Source: Paraburkholderia sp. BL10I2N1
GTDB lineage: Bacteria > Pseudomonadota > Gammaproteobacteria > Burkholderiales > Burkholderiaceae
Assembly: GCF_004361815.1 (NCBI RefSeq)
Contig: NZ_SNWA01000001.1
Span: forward strand, 3,100,001-3,164,000
Direction: 5' to 3'
Length of the DNA: 64,000 nt
Positions 17,563 to 30,792 of the stretch are shown here, one piece after another. The translations under genes were made by a program, and so were the position numbers. The notes below the pieces were generated by a model. That model worked only from the letters and a program-made list of their open reading frames with translations. It was not told the origin of the DNA and made no database searches. Position 1 is the first letter of the stretch. Each line of letters starts with the position of its first letter.

Positions 17563-18144
17563 GTCGATACCTCCGTTGATCTAGCGGGTGTCCTGGTCTT
17601 GTGTGTTCCGGTCGAGTTGCGTCCATGCGCCTTCCGAAGGACTTCCCGGGCTCTTGTATTGGCAGACCGGATTTCGTCTCCCTCTGGAAGGCTGGCCCTT
17701 CCCGGATATTTGCGTCCCCCGCAAACGAACAACCGGGGGCTCTGTTATTTGCGACTCTTGTTTGCACCTTGAATACCCGGCGGCTTCAATACAATCAGCC
17801 ACTTACGAAAGCATGAGGGCCGGTCTGGAGGTGCAAATAACATCGGCATGACCCGCTCTGGTCTTGCCGTTGCCGGGTGCAAACGCATTGTATGGCAAAC
17901 TTCGCCGTTGATCGGTGGAGGCGAGCACCCCATTGGCAGGGAGCGCGCGGCCGCGCCGTGGCGCCGTCGGCGCATCGCGTGGCCGCGGCGCGGCCCGTAA
18001 GGCTGCGCAAGCCCCACGACACGCCGACGAGGAACCAAAGGCCTGTGTTCCGGACCCAACGATCACGGCGCTCGGGCCGCGCACAGGGCGTTTTCGCCAG
18101 CGCGCGCTGAAAAAGAAGCCGAAGCAACACAGATAAGGATTCGC
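17563..18144. other. Gene-poor region of 582 bp upstream of lolC
   Basis: No supportable gene. Several frames are open across it on both strands, but none has a domain, a usable ribosome-binding site or a consistent codon pattern. It contains the leader of the minus-strand META lipoprotein, a 10-bp inverted repeat (17743-17842) and a GC-rich stretch before lolC. The lolC promoter must lie here but is not obvious. Confidence 0.6.
17743..17842. repeat. 10-bp inverted repeat, third copy at 16145
   Basis: TGTTATTTGC at 17743-17752 and its exact complement GCAAATAACA at 17833-17842 enclose 80 bp. The same 10-mer occurs at 16145-16154 in direct orientation. An AT-rich 10-mer found three times in 1.7 kb of GC-rich DNA is unlikely by chance, but no function can be given. 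Confidence 0.45.
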
Positions 18145-19398
18145 TTGAAACTTCCCTACGAATGGCAGATTGGCTGGCGCTATACGCGCGCCGGCAAACG
18201 CACGACCGGCAACGGCTTTATCTCGTTCATTGCGCTGGTGTCCATGTCGGGCATCGCACTTGGCGTCGCGGCACTGATCGTCGTGCTGTCGGTGATGAAC
18301 GGCTTCCAGAAGGAAGTGCGCGACAGGATGTTGTCGGTGCTCGCGCACGTCGAGATCTTTTCGCCAGCGGGCTCGATGCCGAACTGGCAGCTGACCGCGC
18401 AGGAAGCCCGGCAGAACAGGTCGGTGATCGGTGCGGCACCCTATGTCGAAGCACAGGCGTTGCTGACGCGCGGCGACGCCGTGAGCGGCGTTGCGCTGCG
18501 CGGCGTCGAGCCGACGCTCGAACCTGAAGTGTCCGACATCGGCAAGGAGATGAAAGGCGGCAAGCTGACCGACCTCGTGCCCGGCGACTTCGGCATCGTG
18601 CTTGGCGCGGATCTGGCGACCAACCTCGGCGTGCAAACCGGCGACAAGGTCACGCTGGTGGCGCCCGAAGGCACGATGACGCCTGCCGGCATGCTACCGC
18701 GTCTGAAGCAGTTCACGGTGGTCGGCGTGTTCGAATCGGGGCACTACGAGTACGACAGCACGCTCGCGCTGATCAATATTCGCGATGCCGAGGTGCTGTT
18801 CCGGCTGCCCGCGCCGACAGGGGTGCGGCTGCGGCTGAAGGATATGCAGCGCGCACCGGAGGTCGCGCACGAACTGGCGCGCTCGCTTTCGGGTGACCTC
18901 TACATCCGCGACTGGACGCAGCAGAACAAGACCTGGTTCTCGGCGGTACAGATCGAAAAACGCATGATGTTCATCATTCTCACGCTGATCATTGCGGTGG
19001 CGGCATTCAATCTGGTGTCGTCGCTGGTGATGACGGTCACCAACAAGCAGGCCGACATCGCCATCCTGCGCACGCTCGGCGCGCAGCCCGGCTCGATCAT
19101 GAAGATTTTCGTCGTGCAGGGCGTGACGATCGGTTTTGTCGGTACGGCTACGGGCGTCGCGCTCGGCTGCCTGATCGCGTGGAGCATTCCATGGCTCGTG
19201 CCGATGATCGAACATCTGCTCGGTGTGCAGTTTCTGCCGCCTTCGGTGTACTTCATCAGCGAGCTGCCGTCCGAGCTCGTGCCGGGCGACGTGATCCGCA
19301 TTGGCCTGATCGCCTTCGCGCTGTCGGCGGTGGCGACGCTGTATCCGAGCTGGCGCGGTGCCAGGGTTCGTCCGGCGGAGGCGCTGCGTTATGAATGA
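18145..19398 (+). CDS. lolC: Lipoprotein-releasing ABC transporter permease (LolC/LolE family)
   Basis: A 417-residue inner-membrane permease of the system that hands mature lipoproteins to LolA for transport to the outer membrane. It starts at TTG 18145, 5 nt after AAGGAT. One transmembrane helix lies near residues 25-50 ([20 protein letters not shown]), then a large periplasmic domain, then three helices after residue 270 ([57 protein letters not shown]). The FtsX-type conserved motif [16 protein letters not shown] is present. Its stop overlaps the lolD start by 8 bp. Only one permease gene is here, so it may be a LolF-type homodimer. Confidence 0.92.
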   Translation: MKLPYEWQIGWRYTRAGKRTTGNGFISFIALVSMSGIALGVAALIVVLSVMNGFQKEVRDRMLSVLAHVEIFSPAGSMPNWQLTAQEARQNRSVIGAAPYVEAQALLTRGDAVSGVALRGVEPTLEPEVSDIGKEMKGGKLTDLVPGDFGIVLGADLATNLGVQTGDKVTLVAPEGTMTPAGMLPRLKQFTVVGVFESGHYEYDSTLALINIRDAEVLFRLPAPTGVRLRLKDMQRAPEVAHELARSLSGDLYIRDWTQQNKTWFSAVQIEKRMMFIILTLIIAVAAFNLVSSLVMTVTNKQADIAILRTLGAQPGSIMKIFVVQGVTIGFVGTATGVALGCLIAWSIPWLVPMIEHLLGVQFLPPSVYFISELPSELVPGDVIRIGLIAFALSAVATLYPSWRGARVRPAEALRYE

Positions 19399-20131
19399 TC
19401 TTTCCATCCCTCAAGCCATGTCCGACGAAGCCGGTCTATATCCCTACGTGCTGGAAGCGACCGGTGTATCGAAGGCGTTCGTGCAGGGCGGTCTCAATGT
19501 CCAGGTGCTGAACAACACGCAGCTTTCCGTGCGCCGGGGCGAGAAGCTCGCCATTGTGGGCGCGTCGGGCTCGGGCAAGAGCACGCTGCTGCATGTGCTG
19601 GGGGGCCTCGACGAACCGAGCGCGGGCCACGTGTCCGTGATGGGCAAGCCGTTCACGAAGCTCTCGGAGCGCGAACGCAACAACCTGCGCAATCGGGCGC
19701 TTGGGTTCGTCTATCAGTTCCACCATTTGCTGCCTGAGTTCTCCGCGCTCGATAACGTCGCGATGCCGTTGCGCATCCGGCGTCTTACGACCGAGGCCGC
19801 ACGCCATGAAGCGCTTGCGGTGCTGGAGCGCGTCGGCATGGCGCATCGGGCGAAGCATCGTCCGGGCGAACTGTCGGGCGGTGAGCGTCAACGGGTGGCC
19901 ATTGCACGTGCGCTCGTGACGAAGCCGGCCTGCGTGCTGGCCGATGAGCCGACCGGCAACCTCGACGGCGCCACGGCGGATACGGTGTTCAATCTGATGC
20001 TCGAACTGTCGGAGACGCTCGATACGAGCTTCGTGATCGTCACCCACGATCCGGATCTGGCTGCGCGCTGTGACCGCACGATGCGTCTGCGCGACGGTGT
20101 GCTATACGAAGAGCCGTCGGTTCCTGTGTAA
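19391..20131 (+). CDS. lolD: Lipoprotein-releasing ABC transporter ATPase LolD
   Basis: A 246-residue ABC ATPase that powers lipoprotein release by the LolC-type permease. Walker A is GASGSGKST, the Q-loop [16 protein letters not shown], the signature LSGGERQR, Walker [13 protein letters not shown] and the switch histidine is in IVTHD. The start ATG 19391 lies inside the last codons of lolC, so translation is coupled; an in-frame codon at 19358 would give an Arg-rich extension and is rejected. The sequence [10 protein letters not shown] is typical of LolD rather than MacB. Confidence 0.94.
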   Translation: MNDLSIPQAMSDEAGLYPYVLEATGVSKAFVQGGLNVQVLNNTQLSVRRGEKLAIVGASGSGKSTLLHVLGGLDEPSAGHVSVMGKPFTKLSERERNNLRNRALGFVYQFHHLLPEFSALDNVAMPLRIRRLTTEAARHEALAVLERVGMAHRAKHRPGELSGGERQRVAIARALVTKPACVLADEPTGNLDGATADTVFNLMLELSETLDTSFVIVTHDPDLAARCDRTMRLRDGVLYEEPSVPV

Positions 20132-20163
20132 CTTCTCATTGACCTTCTCGCCGGGGCGCGCTC

Positions 20164-20952
20164 ATGTGGATCGACACGCACTGCCATCTCGATGCATCGG
20201 AGTTCGATGCGGACCGCGCGACTGTTGCTACGGCCGCCCGTGAGGCAGGGGTGTCGCGGATCGTGATTCCGGGTGTCGCGCGCGAGAACTTCGCGACGGT
20301 GCGGGAACTGGCGCAGCGCGTCGAAGGCGGCGCTTACGCGCTGGGTATCCATCCGCTTTACACGCCGGGCGCGCACGGCGCCGATCTCGATGTGCTGCGC
20401 CTCGCGATCGAAGCCAGTCTCGATGATCCACGTTTCGTCGGCCTCGGTGAGATTGGTCTCGACTATTTTGTCCCGGGTCTCGACGATGAGCGGCAGCAGT
20501 TCTTCTTCAGCGAGCAGTTGAAACTCGCGCGCGAATTCGATCTGCCTGTGATCTGTCACGTTCGCAAATCGCAGGATCAGGTGCTCAAAGGCCTGCGGCG
20601 GCACGCTGTCCATCGCGGCATCGCGCATGCGTTCAACGGCAGTTTCCAGCAGGCGCAGGCGTTCATCGATCACGGCATGCACCTTGGCTTCGGCGGCAAT
20701 CTGACGTTCGAGCGTGCGTTGCAGATCCGGCGCCTTGCCGCTCAGTTGCCGATCGAGGCGATCGTCGTCGAGACGGACGCGCCCGACATCTCTCCCTCCT
20801 GGTTGTACAGGCAGCGCAACACGCCCGATCAGATTCCGCGCATCGGCGCGATCCTCGCCGAACTGCGCGGCGTCAGCGAAAACGAGCTTGCGTTAGGCAC
20901 AACGGCTAACGCTCACGCCGCGCTGCCCCGGCTCGCACTTTCCTCTGGATAA
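20164..20952 (+). CDS. TatD-family metal-dependent hydrolase
   Basis: A 262-residue TIM-barrel metal-dependent hydrolase of the TatD family, probable 3'-5' DNase. The metal-binding motifs are IDTHCHLDASEFD at the start, GEIGLDYF near residue 98, ICHVRKSQ near residue 131 and VETDAPD near residue 203. The start ATG 20164 gives MWIDTHCHLD with no extension. It follows lolD by 32 bp and may share its transcript. Several TatD paralogues (tatD, ycfH, yjjV) exist, and YjjV is a plausible assignment, so no symbol is given. Confidence 0.9.
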   Translation: MWIDTHCHLDASEFDADRATVATAAREAGVSRIVIPGVARENFATVRELAQRVEGGAYALGIHPLYTPGAHGADLDVLRLAIEASLDDPRFVGLGEIGLDYFVPGLDDERQQFFFSEQLKLAREFDLPVICHVRKSQDQVLKGLRRHAVHRGIAHAFNGSFQQAQAFIDHGMHLGFGGNLTFERALQIRRLAAQLPIEAIVVETDAPDISPSWLYRQRNTPDQIPRIGAILAELRGVSENELALGTTANAHAALPRLALSSG

Positions 20953-21040
20953 TCGATGCATGTGGTTCGCGCCGGGCGGAACACGCGCCCGGCGCCGTCG
21001 CGCCTGATTCGCGCACCGGCGTCTCTCGGAGGGCGAGCGG

Positions 21041-23569
21041 ATGCGGGCAGTGTGGTGCGGATTTGCGTTGGGTGTCCTGTGTTTGCAGCAGCAGGCGGTA
21101 TTGCCAGGGCGCGGTGGCTGGTGGGCGCTTGTGCTGGTGGCCAGTAGTCTCGTCAGTGTGGCCGTGTGGCTGCGTTCGACGAACCGTTCCCGTTTGACGG
21201 CGGTGGCAGGTTGGCTTGCCGTTGGGCTGGCTTCGGGATGTGTCGGCTTTGACTATGCCGCCTTGCGCGCGGAACAACGTCTCGCGTGGGCTTTGCCGAT
21301 TGCCCAGGAAAGTCGTGACATCGTCGTCGAGGGCTATGTCAAAGGCCTGCCTGCCCGTGAGGCGAAAGGCGCGCGTTTCCTTTTCGAAGTCGAATCGAAC
21401 GATGCGCAGATCGAGCGGTTTCCCCGCACGATCCAGCTCTCATGGATTGCCACAGGTACCCCGCCGCCCGTCCTCGAACCGGGTGCGCGCTGGAGGCTGT
21501 CCGTGCGGCTGAAGCGTCCGCACGGCAACGCCAACTTTGGCCTGCGTGACGCGGAAGCTTCCTTGCTTGCGCGCAACGTCCGGGGGACTGGCTATGTAAG
21601 TGCGCCCTCTTCGGCGTTGCGATTGCCAGGGACTGCCCGCGGCCTTGGCGTGACGGTCGATCGCTGGCGCGCTCAGATACGCGCGAGGATCGAAGCGGCG
21701 CTGGGCGATGCGCCCCATGCCGGCATCGTCGTCGCGCTCGCGGTGGGCGCGCAGGATGCCGTCAGTGCCACTGACTGGCTGCTCATGCGCAATACCGGCA
21801 CGAGCCATCTGGTCGCGATATCCGGGCTGCACATTGGTTTCGTTGCTGGATTGGCGGCCTGGATTGTGGGCAGTCTGTGGCGGCGCTCGTGTTTTGTCGG
21901 TCGCGACTGGCCGCTGTTAATTCCTGCACAGAAAGTCGCGACTCTCGGGGGCGTGCTGTTCGCGGCTGGCTATGCCGCGCTCGCCGGTTTCAATGTCCCG
22001 GCCCAGCGGGCGCTGTGGATGCTCGTCGTCGCTTCGGCGGCGTTCATCAGCGGGCGCAGCGTGGCGCCGTCGATTGTGCTGGCATGGGCAGTCGGGCTGG
22101 TGTTGTTGATCGATCCGTGGGCCGTCGTGTCCGCGGGTTTCTGGCTGTCGTTCTGCGCGGTGGCGGCGATCCTGTTTGCGACATCGGGACGATTGCGCAT
22201 TCGCGACCGCGATCGCGAGCGACAGGCCGGTGACATCGAGGCGTCGGGCTTCGCCCGGATTCAGGCTGCCATGCGTCGGTGTCGGCGGGCGCTGAGCGGG
22301 CGTCTGCGCAGTGGCGCGCATGTGCAGTTTGCGGTCACGCTCGCTCTCGCGCCGCTGACCGTTTACTGGTTCGCGCAGATTCCGCTGGTCGGCCCGCTGG
22401 CTAACGCGTTCGCGATTCCGTGGGCGAGCCTCTTTGTGACGCCGATGGTGCTCGCGGGCATCGCGCTGCCGGCGCCACTCGATGGCGTTGCGTTTCGCGC
22501 GGCCAATGCGCTGCTCGATGTTCTGGTAGCCGGACTGCAAGCGCTATCGGGTCCCGCATGGATGCTCTGGCGCCTGCCGCAGCCGGACGGCTGGGCGCTG
22601 GCTGCGGCGGCTGTCGGCGTCGCGTGGTGCCTGGCGCCCCGGGGCTGGCCGCTGCGCTGGGCGGCGCCGCTGACGTGGCTGCCGCTGCTGTTGCCGCCGC
22701 TGGCTGTGCCTGCTCCCGGTACCTTCCGCCTGACCGCACTCGACATTGGTCAGGGTTCGTCGATCCTCATCGAGACCGCGCATCATTCATTGCTGTTCGA
22801 TGCGGGCCCAGGTCCGGAGTCGACCCATGCGGGCGAGCGCATCGTCCTGCCCTATCTGTACGCGAACGGCGTGAAACGTCTGGATGCGCTGGTGATCAGT
22901 CATGCGGATTCGGATCATGCAGGCGGCGCGCCAGCCGTGCTCGCGGGGATCGAGGTGCGTCAGTTGCTCGCCGCACTCGAGCCGTCGCATCCCTTGTGGA
23001 CGAGTGCGCGCGGCGCAGGCGTCAGCACGCTACCGTGTGCGGCCGGCCAGCGCTGGCATTGGGACGGCGTCGACTTCACGGTTCTGTGGCCCGATGCGGG
23101 GCCGTTGAAGGGCAAGCCCAACGATCATTGCTGTGTGCTGCGCGTCAGCGCGACGGGCGATGCGTCGGGCAGGGGGCAGGGCATATCGGACAGGTCGGCG
23201 GCTGTGGTTCAACCTGGCGAGTCGGCATTGCTTGCTGCCGACATCGAGGCGCCCGTCGAGCGCATTCTGCTTGCCCGCGATCCGGGCGCGTTACGCGCAC
23301 AGGTGTTGATCGTGTCGCATCACGGCAGCAAGACATCGTCTACCGAGCCGTTCCTCGACTCTGTCGACCCGCTTGTCGCGATATTTCAGGTAGGCTATCG
23401 CAACCGTTTTCATCACCCGAACCCGGGCGTGTATGCGCGATATCTCGCGCGTCATATCGAGCTGTCGCGCAGCGACGCCGATGGCGCAGCCCGGATCGAG
23501 GTGGCCGGCAAGGCGCTATCGATAGAGCGGTATCGCGACACGCACCGGCGCTACTGGATGGACATGTGA
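21041..23569 (+). CDS. comEC: ComEC/Rec2-type DNA uptake channel
   Basis: An 842-residue inner-membrane protein expected to carry single-stranded DNA into the cytoplasm during natural transformation. The N-terminal 60 residues have membrane helices, then a DUF4131-type OB domain (residues about 80-190). The Competence core begins near residue 220 (NTGTSHLVAISGLHIGFVAG) with many helices to about residue 560. The C terminus is a metallo-beta-lactamase-like domain (DIGQGSSILI, VISHADSDHAGG, VSHHGSKTSS). All three modules are present and unbroken. Whether this strain is transformable cannot be judged from the window. Confidence 0.93.
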   Translation: MRAVWCGFALGVLCLQQQAVLPGRGGWWALVLVASSLVSVAVWLRSTNRSRLTAVAGWLAVGLASGCVGFDYAALRAEQRLAWALPIAQESRDIVVEGYVKGLPAREAKGARFLFEVESNDAQIERFPRTIQLSWIATGTPPPVLEPGARWRLSVRLKRPHGNANFGLRDAEASLLARNVRGTGYVSAPSSALRLPGTARGLGVTVDRWRAQIRARIEAALGDAPHAGIVVALAVGAQDAVSATDWLLMRNTGTSHLVAISGLHIGFVAGLAAWIVGSLWRRSCFVGRDWPLLIPAQKVATLGGVLFAAGYAALAGFNVPAQRALWMLVVASAAFISGRSVAPSIVLAWAVGLVLLIDPWAVVSAGFWLSFCAVAAILFATSGRLRIRDRDRERQAGDIEASGFARIQAAMRRCRRALSGRLRSGAHVQFAVTLALAPLTVYWFAQIPLVGPLANAFAIPWASLFVTPMVLAGIALPAPLDGVAFRAANALLDVLVAGLQALSGPAWMLWRLPQPDGWALAAAAVGVAWCLAPRGWPLRWAAPLTWLPLLLPPLAVPAPGTFRLTALDIGQGSSILIETAHHSLLFDAGPGPESTHAGERIVLPYLYANGVKRLDALVISHADSDHAGGAPAVLAGIEVRQLLAALEPSHPLWTSARGAGVSTLPCAAGQRWHWDGVDFTVLWPDAGPLKGKPNDHCCVLRVSATGDASGRGQGISDRSAAVVQPGESALLAADIEAPVERILLARDPGALRAQVLIVSHHGSKTSSTEPFLDSVDPLVAIFQVGYRNRFHHPNPGVYARYLARHIELSRSDADGAARIEVAGKALSIERYRDTHRRYWMDM

Positions 23570-23661
23570 CCGGCGAAGTGCTTTGCCGTCCCGGTTGTGA
23601 GGGACAGGCAAGGCGGCGGGCTAAACGCGGTCAGCACAAGCAGAAAAGGAGACGACGGCGC

Positions 23662-24465
23662 TTGAAAAACATCATCCACTTCTCGCACGCGAACGGTTTT
23701 CCTGCATCGACCTACCGGACCATCTTCGCCGAACTCGCGGACGATTACGAACTGCGCTTCGTCGAGCGCCTGGGGCACGACTCACGCTTTCCGGTTACGC
23801 GCGACTGGCCGCATCTCGTCGAGGAACTGCTCGCCGATATCGGCAGCCGTTACGAGCAGCCGGTGTGGCTCGTGGGCCATTCGCTAGGCGGCTATCTGTC
23901 GATGATGGCCGCGCTGAAGAAGCCGCAGTGGGTGAGGGGCGTAGTGATGCTCGATTCGCCCGTCATCGCGGGCTGGCGCAGCAGCATGCTGCGCGTGTCG
24001 CAGTGGACCGGGCTCGACGAGCGCCTGTCGCCGGCTGCCGCAACGCGCACGCGTCGCACGCACTGGGCGAGCCGCGACGAAGCGTGGCGCCATTTTTACT
24101 CAAAGCCGGCGTTCGCGCGCTGGGACGAACGCATGCTGTCCGACTATATCGACTTCGGCATTCCGCAAACCTCGCCCGACGGCGGCCGCTCGTTGGCGTT
24201 CGATCGCCGCATCGAATATCTGATCTACAAGACCTTGCCGCACACGCTTGGCGCGCGTCTCGCGCGCGGTGCGCCTGTGCCGGTCGGCTTCATCGCGGGC
24301 ACGCAGTCGAAAGAGATTCGCCAGGCCGGTCTCGACGCAACGCGCCGGGCCGCCGGAGGGCACCTCGAGTGGCTCGAGGGCAGTCACCTGTATCCGATGG
24401 AAAAGCCGCTCGAAACCGCGCGCGCCGTGCAGCGCATGTTGCGGGAGCTGGAGCGCCGGGGCTGA
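23662..24465 (+). CDS. Alpha/beta hydrolase
   Basis: A 267-residue hydrolase of the alpha/beta fold. Translation most likely starts at TTG 23662, 9 nt after AAAAGGAGA; the frame is open far upstream through comEC in another frame, but the protein only becomes family-like from here (NIIHFSHANGFPASTYRTIF). The nucleophile elbow is VGHSLGGYLS with Ser near residue 78, the oxyanion region HANGFP near residue 9, and the catalytic His is probably in GSHLYPME near residue 242. The substrate is unknown. Similar genes are annotated only as alpha/beta hydrolases. Confidence 0.85.
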   Translation: MKNIIHFSHANGFPASTYRTIFAELADDYELRFVERLGHDSRFPVTRDWPHLVEELLADIGSRYEQPVWLVGHSLGGYLSMMAALKKPQWVRGVVMLDSPVIAGWRSSMLRVSQWTGLDERLSPAAATRTRRTHWASRDEAWRHFYSKPAFARWDERMLSDYIDFGIPQTSPDGGRSLAFDRRIEYLIYKTLPHTLGARLARGAPVPVGFIAGTQSKEIRQAGLDATRRAAGGHLEWLEGSHLYPMEKPLETARAVQRMLRELERRG

Positions 24466-27170
<2,705 letters not shown>

Positions 27171-27211
27171 TGCAGGCGTTCGCACGGTGTCAGGCGGCGC
27201 CGTGCGAATGA

Positions 27212-28603
<1,392 letters not shown>

Positions 28604-28672
28604 TCGCGCGTCTATTGTGCACTGAGCGCGTATTGGCCTTTGAAGCGGTCACTCGTCATTTCTGAATCAGCC

Positions 28673-28709
28673 CGCCGCCCTGCGTATAGCGCAGGGCGGC
28701 GCGTATTAT
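28673..28709 (+). terminator. Terminator-like hairpin between eno and ftsB
   Basis: A perfect 12-bp stem (CGCCGCCCTGCG at 28673-28684 with 28690-28701) and a 5-nt loop, followed by CGTATTATTTG. The T content is moderate, so read-through into ftsB, which starts 21 bp further on, is possible. Confidence 0.65.
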
Positions 28710-28722
28710 TTGTGCACTCTTC

Positions 28723-29151
28723 ATGCGGCTTGTCACTGTCGTTTTGATTGTCCTGCTGGCGCTGATCCAGTACCCGCTCTGGTGGGGGCACGGCGGCTGG
28801 TTGCGCGTGCATGAATTGCAGCAGGAACTCGCTGATCAGCAGAAGAAGAACGGAGACGCGAAGCTGCGTAACGAGCGTATCGAAGGCGAAGTGCAGGATC
28901 TGCAGAATGGCACGGCCGCGGTCGAAGAGCGTGCGCGTTACGAGATGGGCATGGTGAAGGACGGCGAAGTGTTCGTGCAGTTCGTGTCGCCTAACGCACC
29001 ATTGCCGACCTCGAATACGCTGGCGGCCACGACGTCGACGCGTGGCGAGGTGTCGGCCGCACCGGTGCGTGTGGTTCCGAATCCTGAGTCGCGGGCGAAG
29101 CCGGACAAGAAGCACGCGAAGAAGAATCCAAAAGACAAGGGCGCGGGCTGA
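28723..29151 (+). CDS. ftsB: Cell division protein FtsB
   Basis: A 142-residue bitopic division protein that joins FtsL and FtsQ in the divisome. A single transmembrane helix lies at residues 2-20 ([19 protein letters not shown]). It is followed by a coiled coil ([20 protein letters not shown]) and the conserved [15 protein letters not shown] near residues 68-82. The C-terminal 50 residues are a Lys/Pro/Ala-rich tail not found in E. coli FtsB (103 residues) but common in Burkholderia. Location directly after eno is conserved across proteobacteria. Confidence 0.93.
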   Translation: MRLVTVVLIVLLALIQYPLWWGHGGWLRVHELQQELADQQKKNGDAKLRNERIEGEVQDLQNGTAAVEERARYEMGMVKDGEVFVQFVSPNAPLPTSNTLAATTSTRGEVSAAPVRVVPNPESRAKPDKKHAKKNPKDKGAG

Positions 29152-29198
29152 TGCGTGTGTAGCGCAGGAAGCGTCTTTTCGCCTTGCTGGCGAGAAAC

Positions 29199-29230
29199 AA
29201 AAATGGCGCGGTGAAAGCCGCGCCATTTTC
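29199..29230. terminator. Bidirectional terminator between ftsB and a convergent gene
   Basis: A perfect stem AAAATGGCGCGG (29200-29211) with CCGCGCCATTTT (29218-29229) and a 6-nt loop. It has A-runs on one side and T-runs on the other, so it can stop transcription from ftsB and from the minus-strand lipoprotein gene. Confidence 0.85.
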
Positions 29231-29262
29231 GCTTTTGACGGCCCGCCTGGCAGACGTGGGCC

Positions 29263-29643
29263 TTACCAGCCGTAGCCCCATCCCGGAGCGTAGCCGTAGC
29301 CGATGCCACCGCTCCAGCCGGGTCCCCATCCGCCGCTGTAGTAGCCGCCATATACGGTGACGGGCGGCGCGTAATAACGCGACCAGGCTTGTGCAGCGGC
29401 TTCGGCAGCCAGGGCCTGATTCTGTTCCGTGAGCACCTGCTTGTCGATTGCGTCGTAACGCCGGCGTTCTTCCGGTGTCAGCGGCCGGACGCCGTTCGGC
29501 ACACCGGATTGATCGGGGGGCAGACGACTGTAGATCGGTGCAGGGCCGGGCGGGTCCATCACGCAGCCGGTCAGCGCGGCACTTCCGGTAATGATCGAGA
29601 GCGCCGTGATGGAACGCAAGGAACGACGCAGCGGAGTACTCAT
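29263..29643 (-). CDS. Putative Gly/Tyr/Trp-rich lipoprotein
   Basis: A 126-residue protein with a strong GGAGG 5 nt before ATG 29643. Residues 1-27 form a lipoprotein signal (SLRSITALSIITGSAALTGC) with lipobox LTGC at Cys27. A short Pro-rich piece precedes a helical segment with RPLTPEERRRYDAIDKQVL and an Ala-rich stretch. The last 35 residues are almost only Gly, Tyr, Trp and Pro (ending GYAPGWGYGW). It resembles the protein at 1290-1769 in plan but not in sequence. No function is known. Confidence 0.75.
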   Translation of the reverse strand: MSTPLRRSLRSITALSIITGSAALTGCVMDPPGPAPIYSRLPPDQSGVPNGVRPLTPEERRRYDAIDKQVLTEQNQALAAEAAAQAWSRYYAPPVTVYGGYYSGGWGPGWSGGIGYGYAPGWGYGW

Positions 29644-29778
29644 TTCAACCTCCATCGGCAGGACGCCTGGGGCCGTCGGTCTACAGGGGCGTCGCCAATG
29701 ATCAGAGACGTCGCGCCGCCAGTCCTGCTCGCAGCGGGCGGCGGCGCCGTCGCAAGCATGTGTCACACGGGGCGTGTG

Positions 29779-30729
29779 TCAGTGCCGTTGCTCGGCCGCC
29801 GGCATGACTCCTTCTGAGAGCCCGCTGGCAACAAAGAGTTGCGCTACATCAACGGGGTCGAATTCGTACCGCTGATTGCAGAACTCGCAGTGAATTTCTA
29901 CGTGCCCGCGTTCCTCGATCACGCTGTCGACTTCCTCGCGGCCGAGCATCTTCAGCATCGCGCCAACCTTGCCGCGCGAGCAGCTGCACTCGAAGCGTGC
30001 GGGTGTCGGCATGAAGTGCTGTACGTTCTCCTGCCAGAAGAGACGCCGGAACACCGTTTCCGGTTCTTCCTTCAGTAACTCGTCCTGGGAAAGCGTGCCG
30101 CCGAGCGTGCACACCCGTTCCCACGTATCCGTATCGAGCTCGCCCGGATGCGGCACGATTCCGCCGTCACCCGGCAGTTTCTGCAGCAGCATGCCCACTG
30201 CGCGCTCCGAATTCGCGGCGAGCCACAGACGGGTGTCGAGCTGCTCGGAGTGATGCATGTAATGTTCGAGCACTTCGGCCATCGATTTCAGCGGACCGTC
30301 CACGCCATTCAGCGGCACGATGCCCTGGTAAGGCTGCTGGCCGGGCTGCTTTTCGCGCGGATCGAGCGTGATCACGCAGCGGCCGTTGCCGCCTGCGTTC
30401 AGCAGTTCGATGAGCGTGGTGTCCTCGCCGATCGTGCTCGCGACATCACCGGAGAACTTCGCCGTGGCCCGCATCGACAGGTCCGAGCTGCACTGCACGA
30501 CCAGCATCTTGACCGGGCCGTCGCCGAAAATCTGCATGATGAGGGTGCCGTCGAACTTCAGGTTCGCCGACAGCAGCGCGCAGGCAGCCATCATCTCGCC
30601 GAGCACGTTGCGCACCGGCGCCGGGTAAGCGCGACGTGTCAGCACTTCCTGCCACGTATTGCGCAGCGAAACGATTTCGCCGCGCACCGGCGCTGCACTG
30701 AACATGAATTTTTGCAACTGGTCGTTCAC
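29779..30729 (-). CDS. hslO: Redox-regulated chaperone Hsp33
   Basis: A 316-residue holdase chaperone activated by oxidation. It starts at GTG 30729, 4 nt after GAGGAAA. The N-terminal domain holds the substrate-binding core (LRATAKFSGD-like DLSMRATAKFSGD). The C-terminal redox switch has the zinc-binding cysteines as CSC near residue 253 and CEFC near residue 287, the CxC...CxxC arrangement of the family. It protects proteins from aggregation under oxidative heat stress. The neighbour at 30793 is on the same strand, 63 bp upstream. Confidence 0.95.
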   Translation of the reverse strand: MNDQLQKFMFSAAPVRGEIVSLRNTWQEVLTRRAYPAPVRNVLGEMMAACALLSANLKFDGTLIMQIFGDGPVKMLVVQCSSDLSMRATAKFSGDVASTIGEDTTLIELLNAGGNGRCVITLDPREKQPGQQPYQGIVPLNGVDGPLKSMAEVLEHYMHHSEQLDTRLWLAANSERAVGMLLQKLPGDGGIVPHPGELDTDTWERVCTLGGTLSQDELLKEEPETVFRRLFWQENVQHFMPTPARFECSCSRGKVGAMLKMLGREEVDSVIEERGHVEIHCEFCNQRYEFDPVDVAQLFVASGLSEGVMPAAEQRH

Positions 30730-30792
30730 AACTTTTCCTCGGTCGAATGGCGCAAGCTCAATGCTGCGCCGGCGCGCCGTGCGCAGCGGCTC

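Noticed and set aside
17588..17851. 87-codon plus-strand frame in the gap before lolC
   Set aside because: No domain, no ribosome-binding site, overlapping open frames in other phases and a Cys/Arg/Ser-rich composition typical of chance frames.
22420..23661. Long upstream extension of the hydrolase frame through the 3' half of comEC
   Set aside because: The extension is Arg/Gly/Cys-rich and lies in another frame of comEC; a good ribosome-binding site precedes TTG 23662, where the protein becomes family-like.
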